The notes beneath the pieces were generated by a model that was given only the letters and a program-made list of their open reading frames with translations, had not been told where the DNA came from and did not search any database. The position numbers and the translations under genes were made by a program. Shown here piece by piece: positions 56,801 to 64,000 of a stretch of DNA of 64,000 bases. Numbering within the stretch: position 1 is the first letter of the stretch; each line of letters opens with the position of its first letter. The DNA comes from Larsenimonas suaedae (GTDB lineage Bacteria > Pseudomonadota > Gammaproteobacteria > Pseudomonadales > Halomonadaceae): positions 186,001 to 250,000 of the forward strand of contig NZ_JAMLJI010000002.1 of NCBI RefSeq assembly GCF_023712105.1. The letters run 5' to 3'.

Positions 56801-58339
56801 CGCAAACTTTTGACGGAAATAATCGCTTAAAAGCCTGGGCTGACGAGACAAGACCGCCATCGGCGTATCGTCTCCCATCGAGCCCACCGCCTCCTGGCCG
56901 GCCTCGGCCAGCGGACGAAGTACCTGGTCACGCTCTTCGAAGCTGACCAGGAACATCTTCTCGTAGACCTTGAGCTGGTCGGCATCCATCGGTTGAAAAC
57001 GCGCAAGTTCAGTCAAGGCGGATTCTAGATAGTTGGCCTGCTCCTTGAGCCACGTCTTGTAGGGGTAGGACGCCTTCAGGCGTTCATCGATATCGTGCGT
57101 GTGCAGCACTTCGCCGGTTTCTGTGTCTACCGACAGAATCTGACCGGGGCCAACACGGCCCTTGGCCACCACATCTTCCGGCTTGTAGCTCCAGACGCCG
57201 ATTTCAGAGGAAAGCGTGATGTAGCCGTTACGAGTCATGAGCCAGCGCGCCGGACGCAGCCCGTTTCGATCGAGCATACAGACCGCGTGACGCCCGTCGG
57301 TCAATACGATGCCGGCCGGCCCGTCCCAGGCTTCCATGTGCATGGAGTTGTATTCATAGAAGGCCTTTAGCTGACCATCCATGGTTTCAACGTTCTGCCA
57401 GGCCGGCGGCACCATCAACCGCACGGCTTTGTAAAGATCCATGCCACCGGTTAGAAGCACTTCCAGCATGTTATCCATGCTCGAGGAATCCGACCCCGTC
57501 GTGTTGACGATTTCATTGAGCTCCTGAATGTCGCTCAAATGCTCGTTGACGAAGTTTTCCTTGCGTGCGTTGGCCCAGCTTCGGTTGGCCTCGATCGTGT
57601 TGATCTCGCCGTTATGCGCCATGAATCGAAACGGTTGAGCCAGGTGCCAGCGCGGCGCGGTATTGGTCGAAAAACGCTGGTGAAAAACGCAGATCGATGT
57701 GGTCAGGCGCTCATCGCTCAGATCCGGATAGAACGTGCTCAGATCCACCGGCATCATCAGCCCTTTATAGGAGATGACCTTGGAGGAGAGCGAACAAATA
57801 TAGAACTCGTCGTCAGAGGCGAGCTTTTCCTCGGCGTGACGGCGCGCCATGAACAAGTCGACATTGAACGCCATGTCATCGCTTCGCGCGTCGTTGGGCG
57901 CAACGAACAGCTGCCGAATGCGTGGCTGGCAGTCGCGAGCAATCGGGCCACAGACGTCGGAATCGACCGGCACGTCGCGCCAGCCGTGGACCAAGATCCC
58001 ACGGGCGGTCAGCTCGTTTTCGAGCACCGCGCGCGCATGCGCTTCCTTTTGATCGTCGTTCGGAAAAAAGACACAGCCGACAGCGTACTGGGCTCCAAGC
58101 GTTTCACCGAGGGCCTCTTCGGCCTTGGCGCGCATGAAGGCGTCCGGCATCTTGATCAAAAGACCACACCCATCGCCGGTTTTACCATCGGAGTTAATGC
58201 CGCCACGGTGGGTCATGCAGGTCAGCGATTCGATTGCGGTCTGTAGCAGATGATGACTGGCCTGTCCTTCCATATGCGCAATAAGGCCAAAGCCACAGTT
58301 GTCACGGAACTCGCCAGGCCGGTGTAGACCTCTCATCAT
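53885..58339 (-). CDS. gltB: Glutamate synthase [NADPH] large subunit
   Basis: The about 1484-residue enzyme converts 2-oxoglutarate and glutamine into two glutamates. It has a class-II glutaminase domain whose catalytic Cys follows a short propeptide ([13 protein letters not shown]), a central domain, an FMN-binding synthase domain ([14 protein letters not shown]-type loop, here [13 protein letters not shown]), a 3Fe-4S motif [15 protein letters not shown], and a C-terminal GXGXG beta-helix. I choose ATG at 58339, which has GAGAGG 7 nt upstream; ATG 58354 is a longer option without an RBS. The leader repeats ATGAGAGG around the start. Confidence 0.96.
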   Translation of the reverse strand: MMRGLHRPGEFRDNCGFGLIAHMEGQASHHLLQTAIESLTCMTHRGGINSDGKTGDGCGLLIKMPDAFMRAKAEEALGETLGAQYAVGCVFFPNDDQKEAHARAVLENELTARGILVHGWRDVPVDSDVCGPIARDCQPRIRQLFVAPNDARSDDMAFNVDLFMARRHAEEKLASDDEFYICSLSSKVISYKGLMMPVDLSTFYPDLSDERLTTSICVFHQRFSTNTAPRWHLAQPFRFMAHNGEINTIEANRSWANARKENFVNEHLSDIQELNEIVNTTGSDSSSMDNMLEVLLTGGMDLYKAVRLMVPPAWQNVETMDGQLKAFYEYNSMHMEAWDGPAGIVLTDGRHAVCMLDRNGLRPARWLMTRNGYITLSSEIGVWSYKPEDVVAKGRVGPGQILSVDTETGEVLHTHDIDERLKASYPYKTWLKEQANYLESALTELARFQPMDADQLKVYEKMFLVSFEERDQVLRPLAEAGQEAVGSMGDDTPMAVLSRQPRLLSDYFRQKFAQVTNPPIDPIRESIVMSLETCLGAEMNVFQASPEHAHRLVLTTPILSPRKFTAMTTQSSSGLECERFSMLYDPAHQGLKQALEGLCETAEHAARNGKVLLVLSDLGLEKGQLPIHPALAVGAVHHHLAKKALRPRVNLIVETGYARDAHQMAVLFGVGATAIYPYLAYQVMADMYRAGEVLGDPADGRENYRRGMQKGIFKILSKMGISHIASYRGALLFEAVGLDSDVMGMCFPGMASRIEGTGFAEIQMQQELLAKDAWIPRKSTRHGGLLKYVHGYEYHAYNPDVVTVLQQAVQQGDYQKWKAFAKLVNERPVATIRDLLNLKPGEHAVPIEDVEPVEALLPRFDSAGMSLGALSPEAHEALAQAMNETGGRSNSGEGGEDPARYGTIKSSKIKQIASGRFGVTPAYLVNAEVLQIKVAQGAKPGEGGQLPGGKVNDLIARLRYAVPGVTLISPPPHHDIYSIEDLAQLIFDLKQVNPTAQISVKLVSEPGIGTIATGVAKAYADLVTVSGYDGGTAASPLTSIKHAGSPWELGLPEVHQALRINGLRDKIRLQTDGGLKTGLDVIKAAILGAESFGFGTAPMVALGCKYLRICHLNNCATGVATQHKALRDEHFRGTVDMVKHYFRFIAEEVRELMAMLGVTQLTDLIGRTDLLEKIEGTTVSHGKLNLESLLQNDWVSKDAPQYCTHDRNDPHDKGAKNHEILDALRASIDAKAGGEFSFSVTNCDRSVGAMISGYIAKRYGEAGLEDAPITLRLSGVSGQSFGVWNARGLNMYLEGDANDYVGKGMNGGKLVVTPPKESLFKSQDTAIIGNTCLYGATGGTLYASGTAGERFGVRNSGAHAVIEGAGDHCCEYMTGGLVCVLGETGLNFGAGMTGGFAYVLDLNRNFVDRYNHELVEIHRVNTEAMEAYRRHLREVISAYVEETGSRWGAEILDDFSDYVRHFWLVKPKAASLNGLLAESRRRPE

Positions 58340-58705
58340 GGGCGTGCCTCTCATCAAAATGGTTGTATCCAGTAATATTCAGAGTTATTCTTAAAGGTTT
58401 TTTGTTATTCACAAGCTGTACGTAGACGCTTGATTCTTACTACCAAAAAGGGGGTTGAGCTTACCCGCACAAGCCAATTCAGCGCAAACAGCTTTTCCTT
58501 CCCCTTCCCCAAACCCTCTTAAAAACCATAAGTTACGTGGCAATCTCGCCTAAAAACCCTTTCATGTCAGCCTGTTAGCCCTAAAAACATTAAAAAAAAC
58601 TAACTTATACTTTGGTATCATAAAGATACTCCGACCCATACAGATTGTGCATACGCCATGCCAATACACGAATGAACTCACTTTAAAGCTGCCCGAAAAA
58701 GGCAC
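58340..58705. other. Intergenic region upstream of gltB
   Basis: These about 366 nt are AT-rich compared with the coding DNA around them and hold no gene I can support. They should contain the gltBD promoter (minus strand). One inverted repeat, GTATC-N5-GATAC (58615-58629), stands out, but a 5-bp repeat may be chance. In Pseudomonas a SPOR-domain gene lies between aroB and gltB; here nothing does. Confidence 0.6.
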
Positions 58706-58730
58706 AAAAAAGGCTGCCCGAAGGCAGCCT
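58706..58730 (-). terminator. Rho-independent terminator of the pil-aro operon
   Basis: AGGCTGCC (58711-58718), loop CGAA, GGCAGCCT (58723-58730); read on the minus strand it ends in TTTTTT (58711-58706). It lies 21 nt after the aroB stop. The stem core GGCTGCC/GGCAGCC equals that of the gltD terminator. Confidence 0.93.
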
Positions 58731-58751
58731 CTTGTTACCACAGTCTTTTTT

Positions 58752-59837
58752 CTACCGCTTGGGAAAGTGATCGATCGTTGCCTCGATCATCGACTCAGGC
58801 GCCTCTTCAGTAACTCGCGCCTCACCCAGTGCGGGCAGCAGTACTAACCGCAACCGATCGCTGATGTTTTTCTTGTCGAGCCGCATCAACTCGATAAAGC
58901 GTGTGGTATCGACGCTCGCTGGCGCCTCAACCGGCAGACCCGCCGATTCCAGAAGCCGCTTAACGCGCGAGACATCGTCGTCGTCGAGCCACTCAAGCGA
59001 ACGCGAAAGCGTGGCTGCCATCAGCATACCGACGCTTACGGCCTCGCCATGCAACCACGCACCGTAGCCCAGCGCATTTTCGATCGCATGACCAAACGTG
59101 TGGCCCAGATTGAGAATCGCTCGCACGCCCTGCTCGGTTTCATCCTCATGCACGACGTCGGCCTTGATCTGACAGCTTTGAACGATCACTTCCGTCAGGA
59201 CGCTGGCGTCATAGGCGCGAATATCATCCATTCGGGCCTCGAGATATTCGAGAAACGTGGCGTCATAAATCAAACCGTACTTGATCACCTCGGCAAGCCC
59301 TGCCGAGAACTCACGGTCGGGCAGCGTTTCAAGCGTGGCGGTATCGGCCAACACGACCCGTGGCTGCCAGAACGCACCGATCATGTTCTTGCCACGCGGA
59401 TGATTGATGCCCGTTTTACCCCCAACCGAGGAGTCCACCTGAGACAGCAGCGTGGTCGGGATCTGGATGAACTCCACACCGCGTTGATAGGTCGCAGCCG
59501 CGAATCCCGTCACATCACCGATCACGCCGCCACCGAGTGCAATCAGCGTGCAGCGCCGGTTGAACCCTTGCTCCAGCAAGGCGTCCCAGATGAGAGAAGC
59601 GCTGTCCAGGCTCTTGTGCTGCTCGCCATCAGGGAGGATGACCTCACTCACAACCATATGATCAGGCAGCATCGCCTTGACCTTATCAAGATACAGCGGC
59701 GCGACGGTTTCATTGGTGACGATCATCACCTGACGTCCGCCGATGTAGGGCGCCAGTAGCTCCTGACGCTCCAAAAGGTTGGGCCCGACATGAATCGGAT
59801 AACTTCGTGTATCGAGATCGACCGTAAGCGTCTGCAT
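58752..59837 (-). CDS. aroB: 3-dehydroquinate synthase
   Basis: The 361-residue enzyme makes 3-dehydroquinate from DAHP, using NAD+ and a divalent metal. Seen: the NAD loop LPDGEQHKSL and ALGGGVIGDVTGFAAATYQRG, DSSVGGKTGINHPRGKN, and metal-ligand histidines in LNLGHTFGHAIE and HGEAVSVGM. AAGG lies 8 nt before the ATG at 59837; a GTG one codon earlier is possible. It follows aroK by 30 nt. Confidence 0.97.
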   Translation of the reverse strand: MQTLTVDLDTRSYPIHVGPNLLERQELLAPYIGGRQVMIVTNETVAPLYLDKVKAMLPDHMVVSEVILPDGEQHKSLDSASLIWDALLEQGFNRRCTLIALGGGVIGDVTGFAAATYQRGVEFIQIPTTLLSQVDSSVGGKTGINHPRGKNMIGAFWQPRVVLADTATLETLPDREFSAGLAEVIKYGLIYDATFLEYLEARMDDIRAYDASVLTEVIVQSCQIKADVVHEDETEQGVRAILNLGHTFGHAIENALGYGAWLHGEAVSVGMLMAATLSRSLEWLDDDDVSRVKRLLESAGLPVEAPASVDTTRFIELMRLDKKNISDRLRLVLLPALGEARVTEEAPESMIEATIDHFPKR

Positions 59838-59867
59838 CACATTATCCTTATAACGTCCGTTGATCCG

Positions 59868-60410
59868 CTAGGTTTCCTGATTGAGCGACCCGACGTACTG
59901 CAATACCTCGCGCCTGATCGCCGCAATGACATGGCGCGGGCTTCGGCGGTCCGTCGAAATCACAAGATCGGCTGTAGATCGATACATGGGTTCGCGCTCG
60001 TGCATGAGCGCCCTGAGCTTTGCCGCCGGGTCAGCGCACTGCAACAAGGGCCGGTTGCGATCGCGCGCGGTTCGTCGAACAAGCTGCTCGACCGAGGCGC
60101 GCAGGTAGATGACCACACCACGCTCACGCAACATCTGCCGATTGGACTCACGCAGGATGGCGCCACCCCCGGTTGCCATGACGATGTCCTGGCGGCGGGT
60201 CAGCCGGTCGATCACCTGGGTTTCGCGGTCGCGAAAGCCGGACTCGCCTTCGACGTCGAAAATCCAGGGGATATTGCAGCCGCATCGACGCTCGATCTCG
60301 TGATCGCTGTCATAGAAAACACGATGCAACTCGGCCGCCAATAGGCGGCCGATCGTACTTTTTCCCGTGCCCATGGGCCCGATAAGAAAGATGTTGGGTA
60401 GCTCTTGCAT
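59868..60410 (-). CDS. aroK: Shikimate kinase
   Basis: The 180-residue P-loop kinase has Walker [10 protein letters not shown] (11-19), the shikimate-binding [11 protein letters not shown] and [13 protein letters not shown]. It phosphorylates shikimate in aromatic amino acid synthesis. Its ATG shares the A of the pilQ stop codon (TGATG), so it is translationally coupled to pilQ. Confidence 0.97.
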   Translation of the reverse strand: MQELPNIFLIGPMGTGKSTIGRLLAAELHRVFYDSDHEIERRCGCNIPWIFDVEGESGFRDRETQVIDRLTRRQDIVMATGGGAILRESNRQMLRERGVVIYLRASVEQLVRRTARDRNRPLLQCADPAAKLRALMHEREPMYRSTADLVISTDRRSPRHVIAAIRREVLQYVGSLNQET

Positions 60411-62407
60411 CAGCGGAACGTCAAACTGTCATCGATGATTTTAGGTGTTATGAACACGAGCAATTCTACCTTTGAATTCGATTCCTCGGTATAGCGAAAC
60501 AGCTGCCCCAACAGGGGAATATCACCAAGGAAAGGGGTCTTGTACAGGTTTCTCAACTGCTCTGTGGACAGAATACCCCCCAAGACGACCGTTTCGCCAT
60601 CATTTACCAATACTTGGGTCTGAATTTCATTGGTATCGATGGCCGGCGCCCCGCCATACTGCGTATTCGATACATCATCATTTTTGATCTGAAGGTCCAT
60701 GATGATGCGGTTATCCGGCGTCACCTGCGGCGTCACTTCAAGCGCAAGCACTGCCTCCTTGAACTCCACATTGGTCGCACCGCTGGAGGTGGCCTCCTGA
60801 TAGGGAATCTCCTGCCCCTGCTTGATGATCGCCTTGCGCTGATTGGCCGTGATGACTTTCGGCTGGGAAATGGTCTGACTCTTGCCTTCTGTTTCAAGCG
60901 CGTTCAACTCGAGATCGAGCAGGACATCGCCTGACAGATATCCGAAGCTGAACGAGGTCGAGGGCGCCACGCTGTCGCCCAGATCGACCGCCAACCCGCC
61001 CAACGCAGTCGTGCCACTAGACGCACCGGTAAGGTCGAATTTTCCATTGGATGGGCCGCTTGACGCACCCCAGCGCACGCCGAGTTCATTGGTCACGCTT
61101 TCCCGAGCGATGACGATGCGCGCCTCGATCTGAACCTGCCGCACCGGCACATCCAGCCGTGATACCGTTTGACGGATCTCGGCCAGCTGCTCACGCGTGT
61201 CGCGAATCAAGAGCGTGTTGGTGCGCTGATCGACCATGACCCGCCCTCGCGGCGACAACAGCCCCATGCCCTCCTCACCCCTTAGCAGCAACGCCATGTC
61301 ATCCGCCTTTGCATAGCGAATCTGCAGATAGTCCATCGCAAGTTCGGCGGTCTGCTCGAGCCCTTGATCGGCGGCAATGCGGCGCTGGGTCATGCTTACA
61401 AGCTCATCGGCGGGCGCCACCATCAATACATTGCCGTCCTGGCGGCTCGAGAGCCCCTTGCTTTTCAAAATGATATCAAGCGCCTGTTGCCATGGGACGT
61501 TTTGTAGATTAAGCGTCACGCTGCCCTGAACGCTGTCGCTGACAACCAGGTTCACCCCCCCTTCCTCCGCCAGAAGAGAGAGCGCCTCACGCACATTGAT
61601 CGAGCTGAAGTTCAGGGTCACCCGCGGCCCGCCGTCGCGCTCGCTACCGCGCTCAAGCGGAGCCGAACCGCTGCCGGCCGGCCCGATTTCAAGAAAGACC
61701 GTCCGGCCCTGCTGGGTCAAAAAGGGCTTCCCTCCCCGGTGAGCCACATCCACCATAACGCCGCCGTCGATCTGGCGCGGCGTAACGCGCTCGACCGGCG
61801 TCCCAAAGTCGCTCACATCAAGTGTTTGATCCCAGACCGCGGGCAAACGCACGCCCGGCAGAAAGACACGGGCGTGACCCGCGTCACTTTCAAGACGCGC
61901 CCCGCCCGCACCGGCCGACACCTGCACCTCAAGCAGCCCATCACGGCCCTGACCACGCTTGAAATCGATCGAGGTAATGCGCGAGACAGTCGCGTCACGG
62001 CCTTCCGGGTTCGACGCCGACAATGTGATATCGAGCGTTTGACCGTTTTGACGCATCTCTGCGTTATAAGGGCGCGCAGCCGTCACGATCATTCGAAGGC
62101 GCTGCCCATCATCGAAGAGTTCGGCGCGATCGAGATCGAAGCGCTTGATCGGCACCTGCCGACGATCAAGTGCCGACGACGTATCCTTGAAATCGAACAC
62201 GAGCCGCTCGGGGTCGCTCAGCGTAAAGCGCTCCGGCCGGGGTGGGGCGCCATCGAAGGTAAGCGTCAGACGAACCGTGCCGTCACCGCTTGAAACGACC
62301 TTCATGTCCTCGAGAGTGGCCGCCCAGGCACTGCCCGCCCCGCCGCTCACCACCAGGACGAGCAAAATAGAAAGCGTGCGGTACAGTTTTGCCATTAAAT
62401 GTCTCAT
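60410..62407 (-). CDS. pilQ: Type IV pilus secretin
   Basis: The 665-residue outer-membrane secretin has a signal peptide (about 1-29, ending SAWA), AMIN domain sequence (about 30-230), an STN/N0 region ([26 protein letters not shown]), a NolW/N1 region, and the secretin core ([18 protein letters not shown] to the C-terminal [11 protein letters not shown]). It forms the gate for pilus exit. Only one clear AMIN domain is visible, which is why it is slightly shorter than the 700-plus of Pseudomonas. Two ATGs (62407, 62395) are possible; RBS spacing does not settle this. Confidence 0.96.
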   Translation of the reverse strand: MRHLMAKLYRTLSILLVLVVSGGAGSAWAATLEDMKVVSSGDGTVRLTLTFDGAPPRPERFTLSDPERLVFDFKDTSSALDRRQVPIKRFDLDRAELFDDGQRLRMIVTAARPYNAEMRQNGQTLDITLSASNPEGRDATVSRITSIDFKRGQGRDGLLEVQVSAGAGGARLESDAGHARVFLPGVRLPAVWDQTLDVSDFGTPVERVTPRQIDGGVMVDVAHRGGKPFLTQQGRTVFLEIGPAGSGSAPLERGSERDGGPRVTLNFSSINVREALSLLAEEGGVNLVVSDSVQGSVTLNLQNVPWQQALDIILKSKGLSSRQDGNVLMVAPADELVSMTQRRIAADQGLEQTAELAMDYLQIRYAKADDMALLLRGEEGMGLLSPRGRVMVDQRTNTLLIRDTREQLAEIRQTVSRLDVPVRQVQIEARIVIARESVTNELGVRWGASSGPSNGKFDLTGASSGTTALGGLAVDLGDSVAPSTSFSFGYLSGDVLLDLELNALETEGKSQTISQPKVITANQRKAIIKQGQEIPYQEATSSGATNVEFKEAVLALEVTPQVTPDNRIIMDLQIKNDDVSNTQYGGAPAIDTNEIQTQVLVNDGETVVLGGILSTEQLRNLYKTPFLGDIPLLGQLFRYTEESNSKVELLVFITPKIIDDSLTFR

Positions 62408-62421
62408 GTCCTTCTCTCATC

Positions 62422-62451
62422 GTTACGGAGCATGTAGTTACGGAGCATGTA
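62422..62451. repeat. Perfect 15-bp tandem duplication between pilP and pilQ
   Basis: GTTACGGAGCATGTA occurs twice in direct tandem (62422-62436, 62437-62451) and starts again as GTTAC at 62452. It fills half of the 60-nt gap between pilP and pilQ. It may be a recent slippage event that changes spacing or pilQ translation. Confidence 0.75.
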
Positions 62452-62467
62452 GTTACCGGGCGCGTCG

Positions 62468-62998
62468 TTAAGGCGCATTGGCATCCGGTGCATCGACCGA
62501 CAGGCTGCGCATCATCGGTACCGACCGGCCTTGCTCATCGGTTCTGAATTCACGAACCGTCAGCACACGCATCGAGATCGACACCACCTGCCCTTCATGT
62601 TTACCGAGGTACTCACCGACCTTGACCCGCGCCATCTGGCCATCGGGCGTTTCCACCAGTGCCGTCACACCTGCCCGACTGACAAGCGCCCCCGCGTACC
62701 GAAGACTCTCCAGCGCATACGCCTCCAGCGGCTCCCTCGGTCGTTGAGTGTCACGCGAAAGATTCGGTTTCGACCCGCTGTCTGGCACAGTGGCTGCAGG
62801 CTCTCTGGCAAACGGGCTTCGACCGTTCGGGTCATACGGTGGCACATCGTAGATCGGCATTTCAGGCAGCGCCGCGACATGCCCCTTGGGCGTATCGCGC
62901 AGAGTATCAAGGCGCGTTTCAAGTTCGGATACATCAGCCCCTCCACAACCGGCCATCAGAAGCACCAGCCCCAGAACTCCCCATATGCGTGCGGTCAT
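62468..62998 (-). CDS. pilP: Type IV pilus assembly lipoprotein
   Basis: The 176-residue lipoprotein has a lipobox LLMAGCGG (Cys at about 18), a Pro-rich flexible linker (about 45-80, PPYDPNGRSPF) and a C-terminal beta domain (about 90-170: SLRYAGALVSRAGVTALVE, VGEYLGKHEGQV) that links PilNO to PilQ. Its start overlaps the pilO stop by 4 nt (ATGA). Confidence 0.94.
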   Translation of the reverse strand: MTARIWGVLGLVLLMAGCGGADVSELETRLDTLRDTPKGHVAALPEMPIYDVPPYDPNGRSPFAREPAATVPDSGSKPNLSRDTQRPREPLEAYALESLRYAGALVSRAGVTALVETPDGQMARVKVGEYLGKHEGQVVSISMRVLTVREFRTDEQGRSVPMMRSLSVDAPDANAP

Positions 62999-63666
62999 GG
63001 ACTGCCCCCCTCAGTCTCGCCGCTGGCCTGGTAGCGATAGGTCTTGGCCAATACGTTCAAGACCAGCGGCGCGCCTGGGCCCAATTCGCCACCGTCCGCG
63101 GTTTTTTTCTCGAGGGTGAAATCATGAAGGGTCACGATGCGGGGCAGACGTGAAATATCGGTAATAAATGCCGCCAAATGGTGGTATTGGCCTTCAACCC
63201 GGATCGATAGCGGCTGCTCGGTATAAAACGGATGGCGCGTGGGCGCCTCCAGACGAATGAAATCCATCGACAACTGATGAGCGCGTGCAACTTCACTGAT
63301 GTCGTCCAAAAGCGCCGGCATTTCAGCGTCCGTCGGTAACATGCCGATCAATCGCGACATCTTGTCGTTGAGTTCATCCATCTGCAGCTTGAGAAGTGGC
63401 AGGTTCGCAGCCTGAAACGCCCGCAATTCGAACGAGGACAGTTTTTGCGCCTCCTCGGCATTAAGTGCCTCAAGCTCCTGCTCTGTTCCCGCGACCAAAA
63501 GGGTGTTCATCGCAAACCAAATCACCCCGACCACCAGCACACACACCACACCCTTGATGCTTGAGGGCCAGTTGCCGGCGCCGGCAAGCTCAAGGTCGGA
63601 TTTTTCCATGGCCTTGATCTGACGCCATTGATCGACCCAGAAGGCACGTGTCATCACCGGTTTCAT
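62995..63666 (-). CDS. pilO: Type IV pilus inner-membrane alignment protein
   Basis: The 223-residue protein has one TM (about 37-56, VVCVLVVGVIWFAMNTLLV), a coiled coil (about 57-100) and a ferredoxin-like periplasmic domain ending in LNVLAKTYRYQ. It dimerises with PilN to span the periplasm. It overlaps pilN by 4 nt upstream and pilP by 4 nt downstream. Confidence 0.94.
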   Translation of the reverse strand: MKPVMTRAFWVDQWRQIKAMEKSDLELAGAGNWPSSIKGVVCVLVVGVIWFAMNTLLVAGTEQELEALNAEEAQKLSSFELRAFQAANLPLLKLQMDELNDKMSRLIGMLPTDAEMPALLDDISEVARAHQLSMDFIRLEAPTRHPFYTEQPLSIRVEGQYHHLAAFITDISRLPRIVTLHDFTLEKKTADGGELGPGAPLVLNVLAKTYRYQASGETEGGSP

Positions 63667-64000
63667 CGCGCACCTCCCGACTCATTGGACGCCTGCCCTG
63701 GCGCCTCGGTCAGCGTCATCTGGACATTGAACTGACGCGGGCCCGCCGCGGAATCGGCCTTTACGTCCTGGAGCATGGGGTCGGAAAATACGGAACTGCG
63801 CCCGAAGGCGCGGAGCTGTTCTGAAATCTGGCGGTTGCTCGGCGCATTGCCGCGCAGTTTCAACGTGTTCTGCGTGCGAACGAGCTGCTCGTAGACCACG
63901 CCGTCCTGCAAGGTATCCTTGAGCGCTGAAAACAGCGACGCCGAGATCGGGCGGCGCTTTTGCAAACTGGAGATGAGCTCGATCTGCTGATTCATGCTGA
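63663..64000 (-). CDS. pilN: Type IV pilus inner-membrane protein, C-terminal part (cut by window end)
   Basis: Only the C-terminal about 112 residues are in the window. The frame stays open to the edge, and the TM segment expected near the N-terminus lies beyond it. LKDTLQDGVVYEQLVRTQNTLKL and the partly conserved periplasmic fold after it fit PilN, and its position before pilO supports this. The 3' end overlaps pilO by 4 nt. Confidence 0.88.
   Translation of the reverse strand, partial: SMNQQIELISSLQKRRPISASLFSALKDTLQDGVVYEQLVRTQNTLKLRGNAPSNRQISEQLRAFGRSSVFSDPMLQDVKADSAAGPRQFNVQMTLTEAPGQASNESGGAR

Noticed and set aside
58615-58629. Inverted repeat GTATC-N5-GATAC upstream of gltB as an operator
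   Set aside because: Arms of only 5 bp in AT-rich DNA are expected by chance; noted in the intergenic entry only.

Overview
The window looks like chromosomal DNA of a GC-rich gammaproteobacterium. The best guess is a member of the Halomonadaceae or a close relative (inference from gene content and order). The right end carries the classical gammaproteobacterial block pilN-pilO-pilP-pilQ-aroK-aroB followed by gltB-gltD. The rest is housekeeping and transport genes typical of a free-living, motile, aerobic heterotroph: a TonB receptor, Nramp Mn transport, Na+/alanine symporters, a polyol ABC transporter, a chemoreceptor and c-di-GMP signalling. I see no tRNA, rRNA, IS element, prophage or CRISPR array.

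Left part (1-16.7 kb): a fused dihydroxyacetone kinase; a FepA-type catecholate siderophore receptor followed by two identical hairpins; an MFS exporter; a DUF1206 membrane protein; two paralogous nitrate/nitrite-sensing (NIT) proteins, one a stand-alone sensor without an output domain and one a full chemoreceptor; a two-gene operon of a FAN1-type VRR-NUC nuclease and an XPD/DinG-like helicase with an N-terminal PD-(D/E)XK-like domain; three small uncharacterised proteins; and mntH with a palindromic operator candidate.

Middle (16.7-36.8 kb): trmB, thiG and thiS; two paralogous AGCS sodium:alanine symporters; DUF423 and DUF421 membrane proteins; a hydrolase-lipoprotein pair; an aminotransferase-DUF1289-dinB cluster; the periplasmic methionine sulfoxide repair pair msrP-msrQ and, a few kb away, a BisC-like cytoplasmic molybdoenzyme; an HAD phosphatase; a DUF2076 protein; an NTF2-like protein; an HSL-type hydrolase; a succinate-semialdehyde dehydrogenase; and ChaC.

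Right part (36.8-64 kb): an NCS2 permease; a six-gene polyol uptake and catabolism operon (binding protein, two permeases, ATPase, polyol dehydrogenase, xylulokinase) divergent from a LacI-family regulator; a four-gene, fully overlapping operon on the minus strand (short PstS-like periplasmic protein, beta-barrel outer-membrane protein, membrane GGDEF-EAL protein with a periplasmic sensor, and a LuxI/FeeM/exosortase-associated-type acyltransferase); gltB-gltD; aroK-aroB; and pilNOPQ, with pilN cut by the window end.

The four-gene overlapping operon (46,996-52,192) is the most likely place for an undescribed system. Its layout suggests a pathway from the outer membrane and periplasm, through c-di-GMP signalling, to synthesis of an acylated small molecule.
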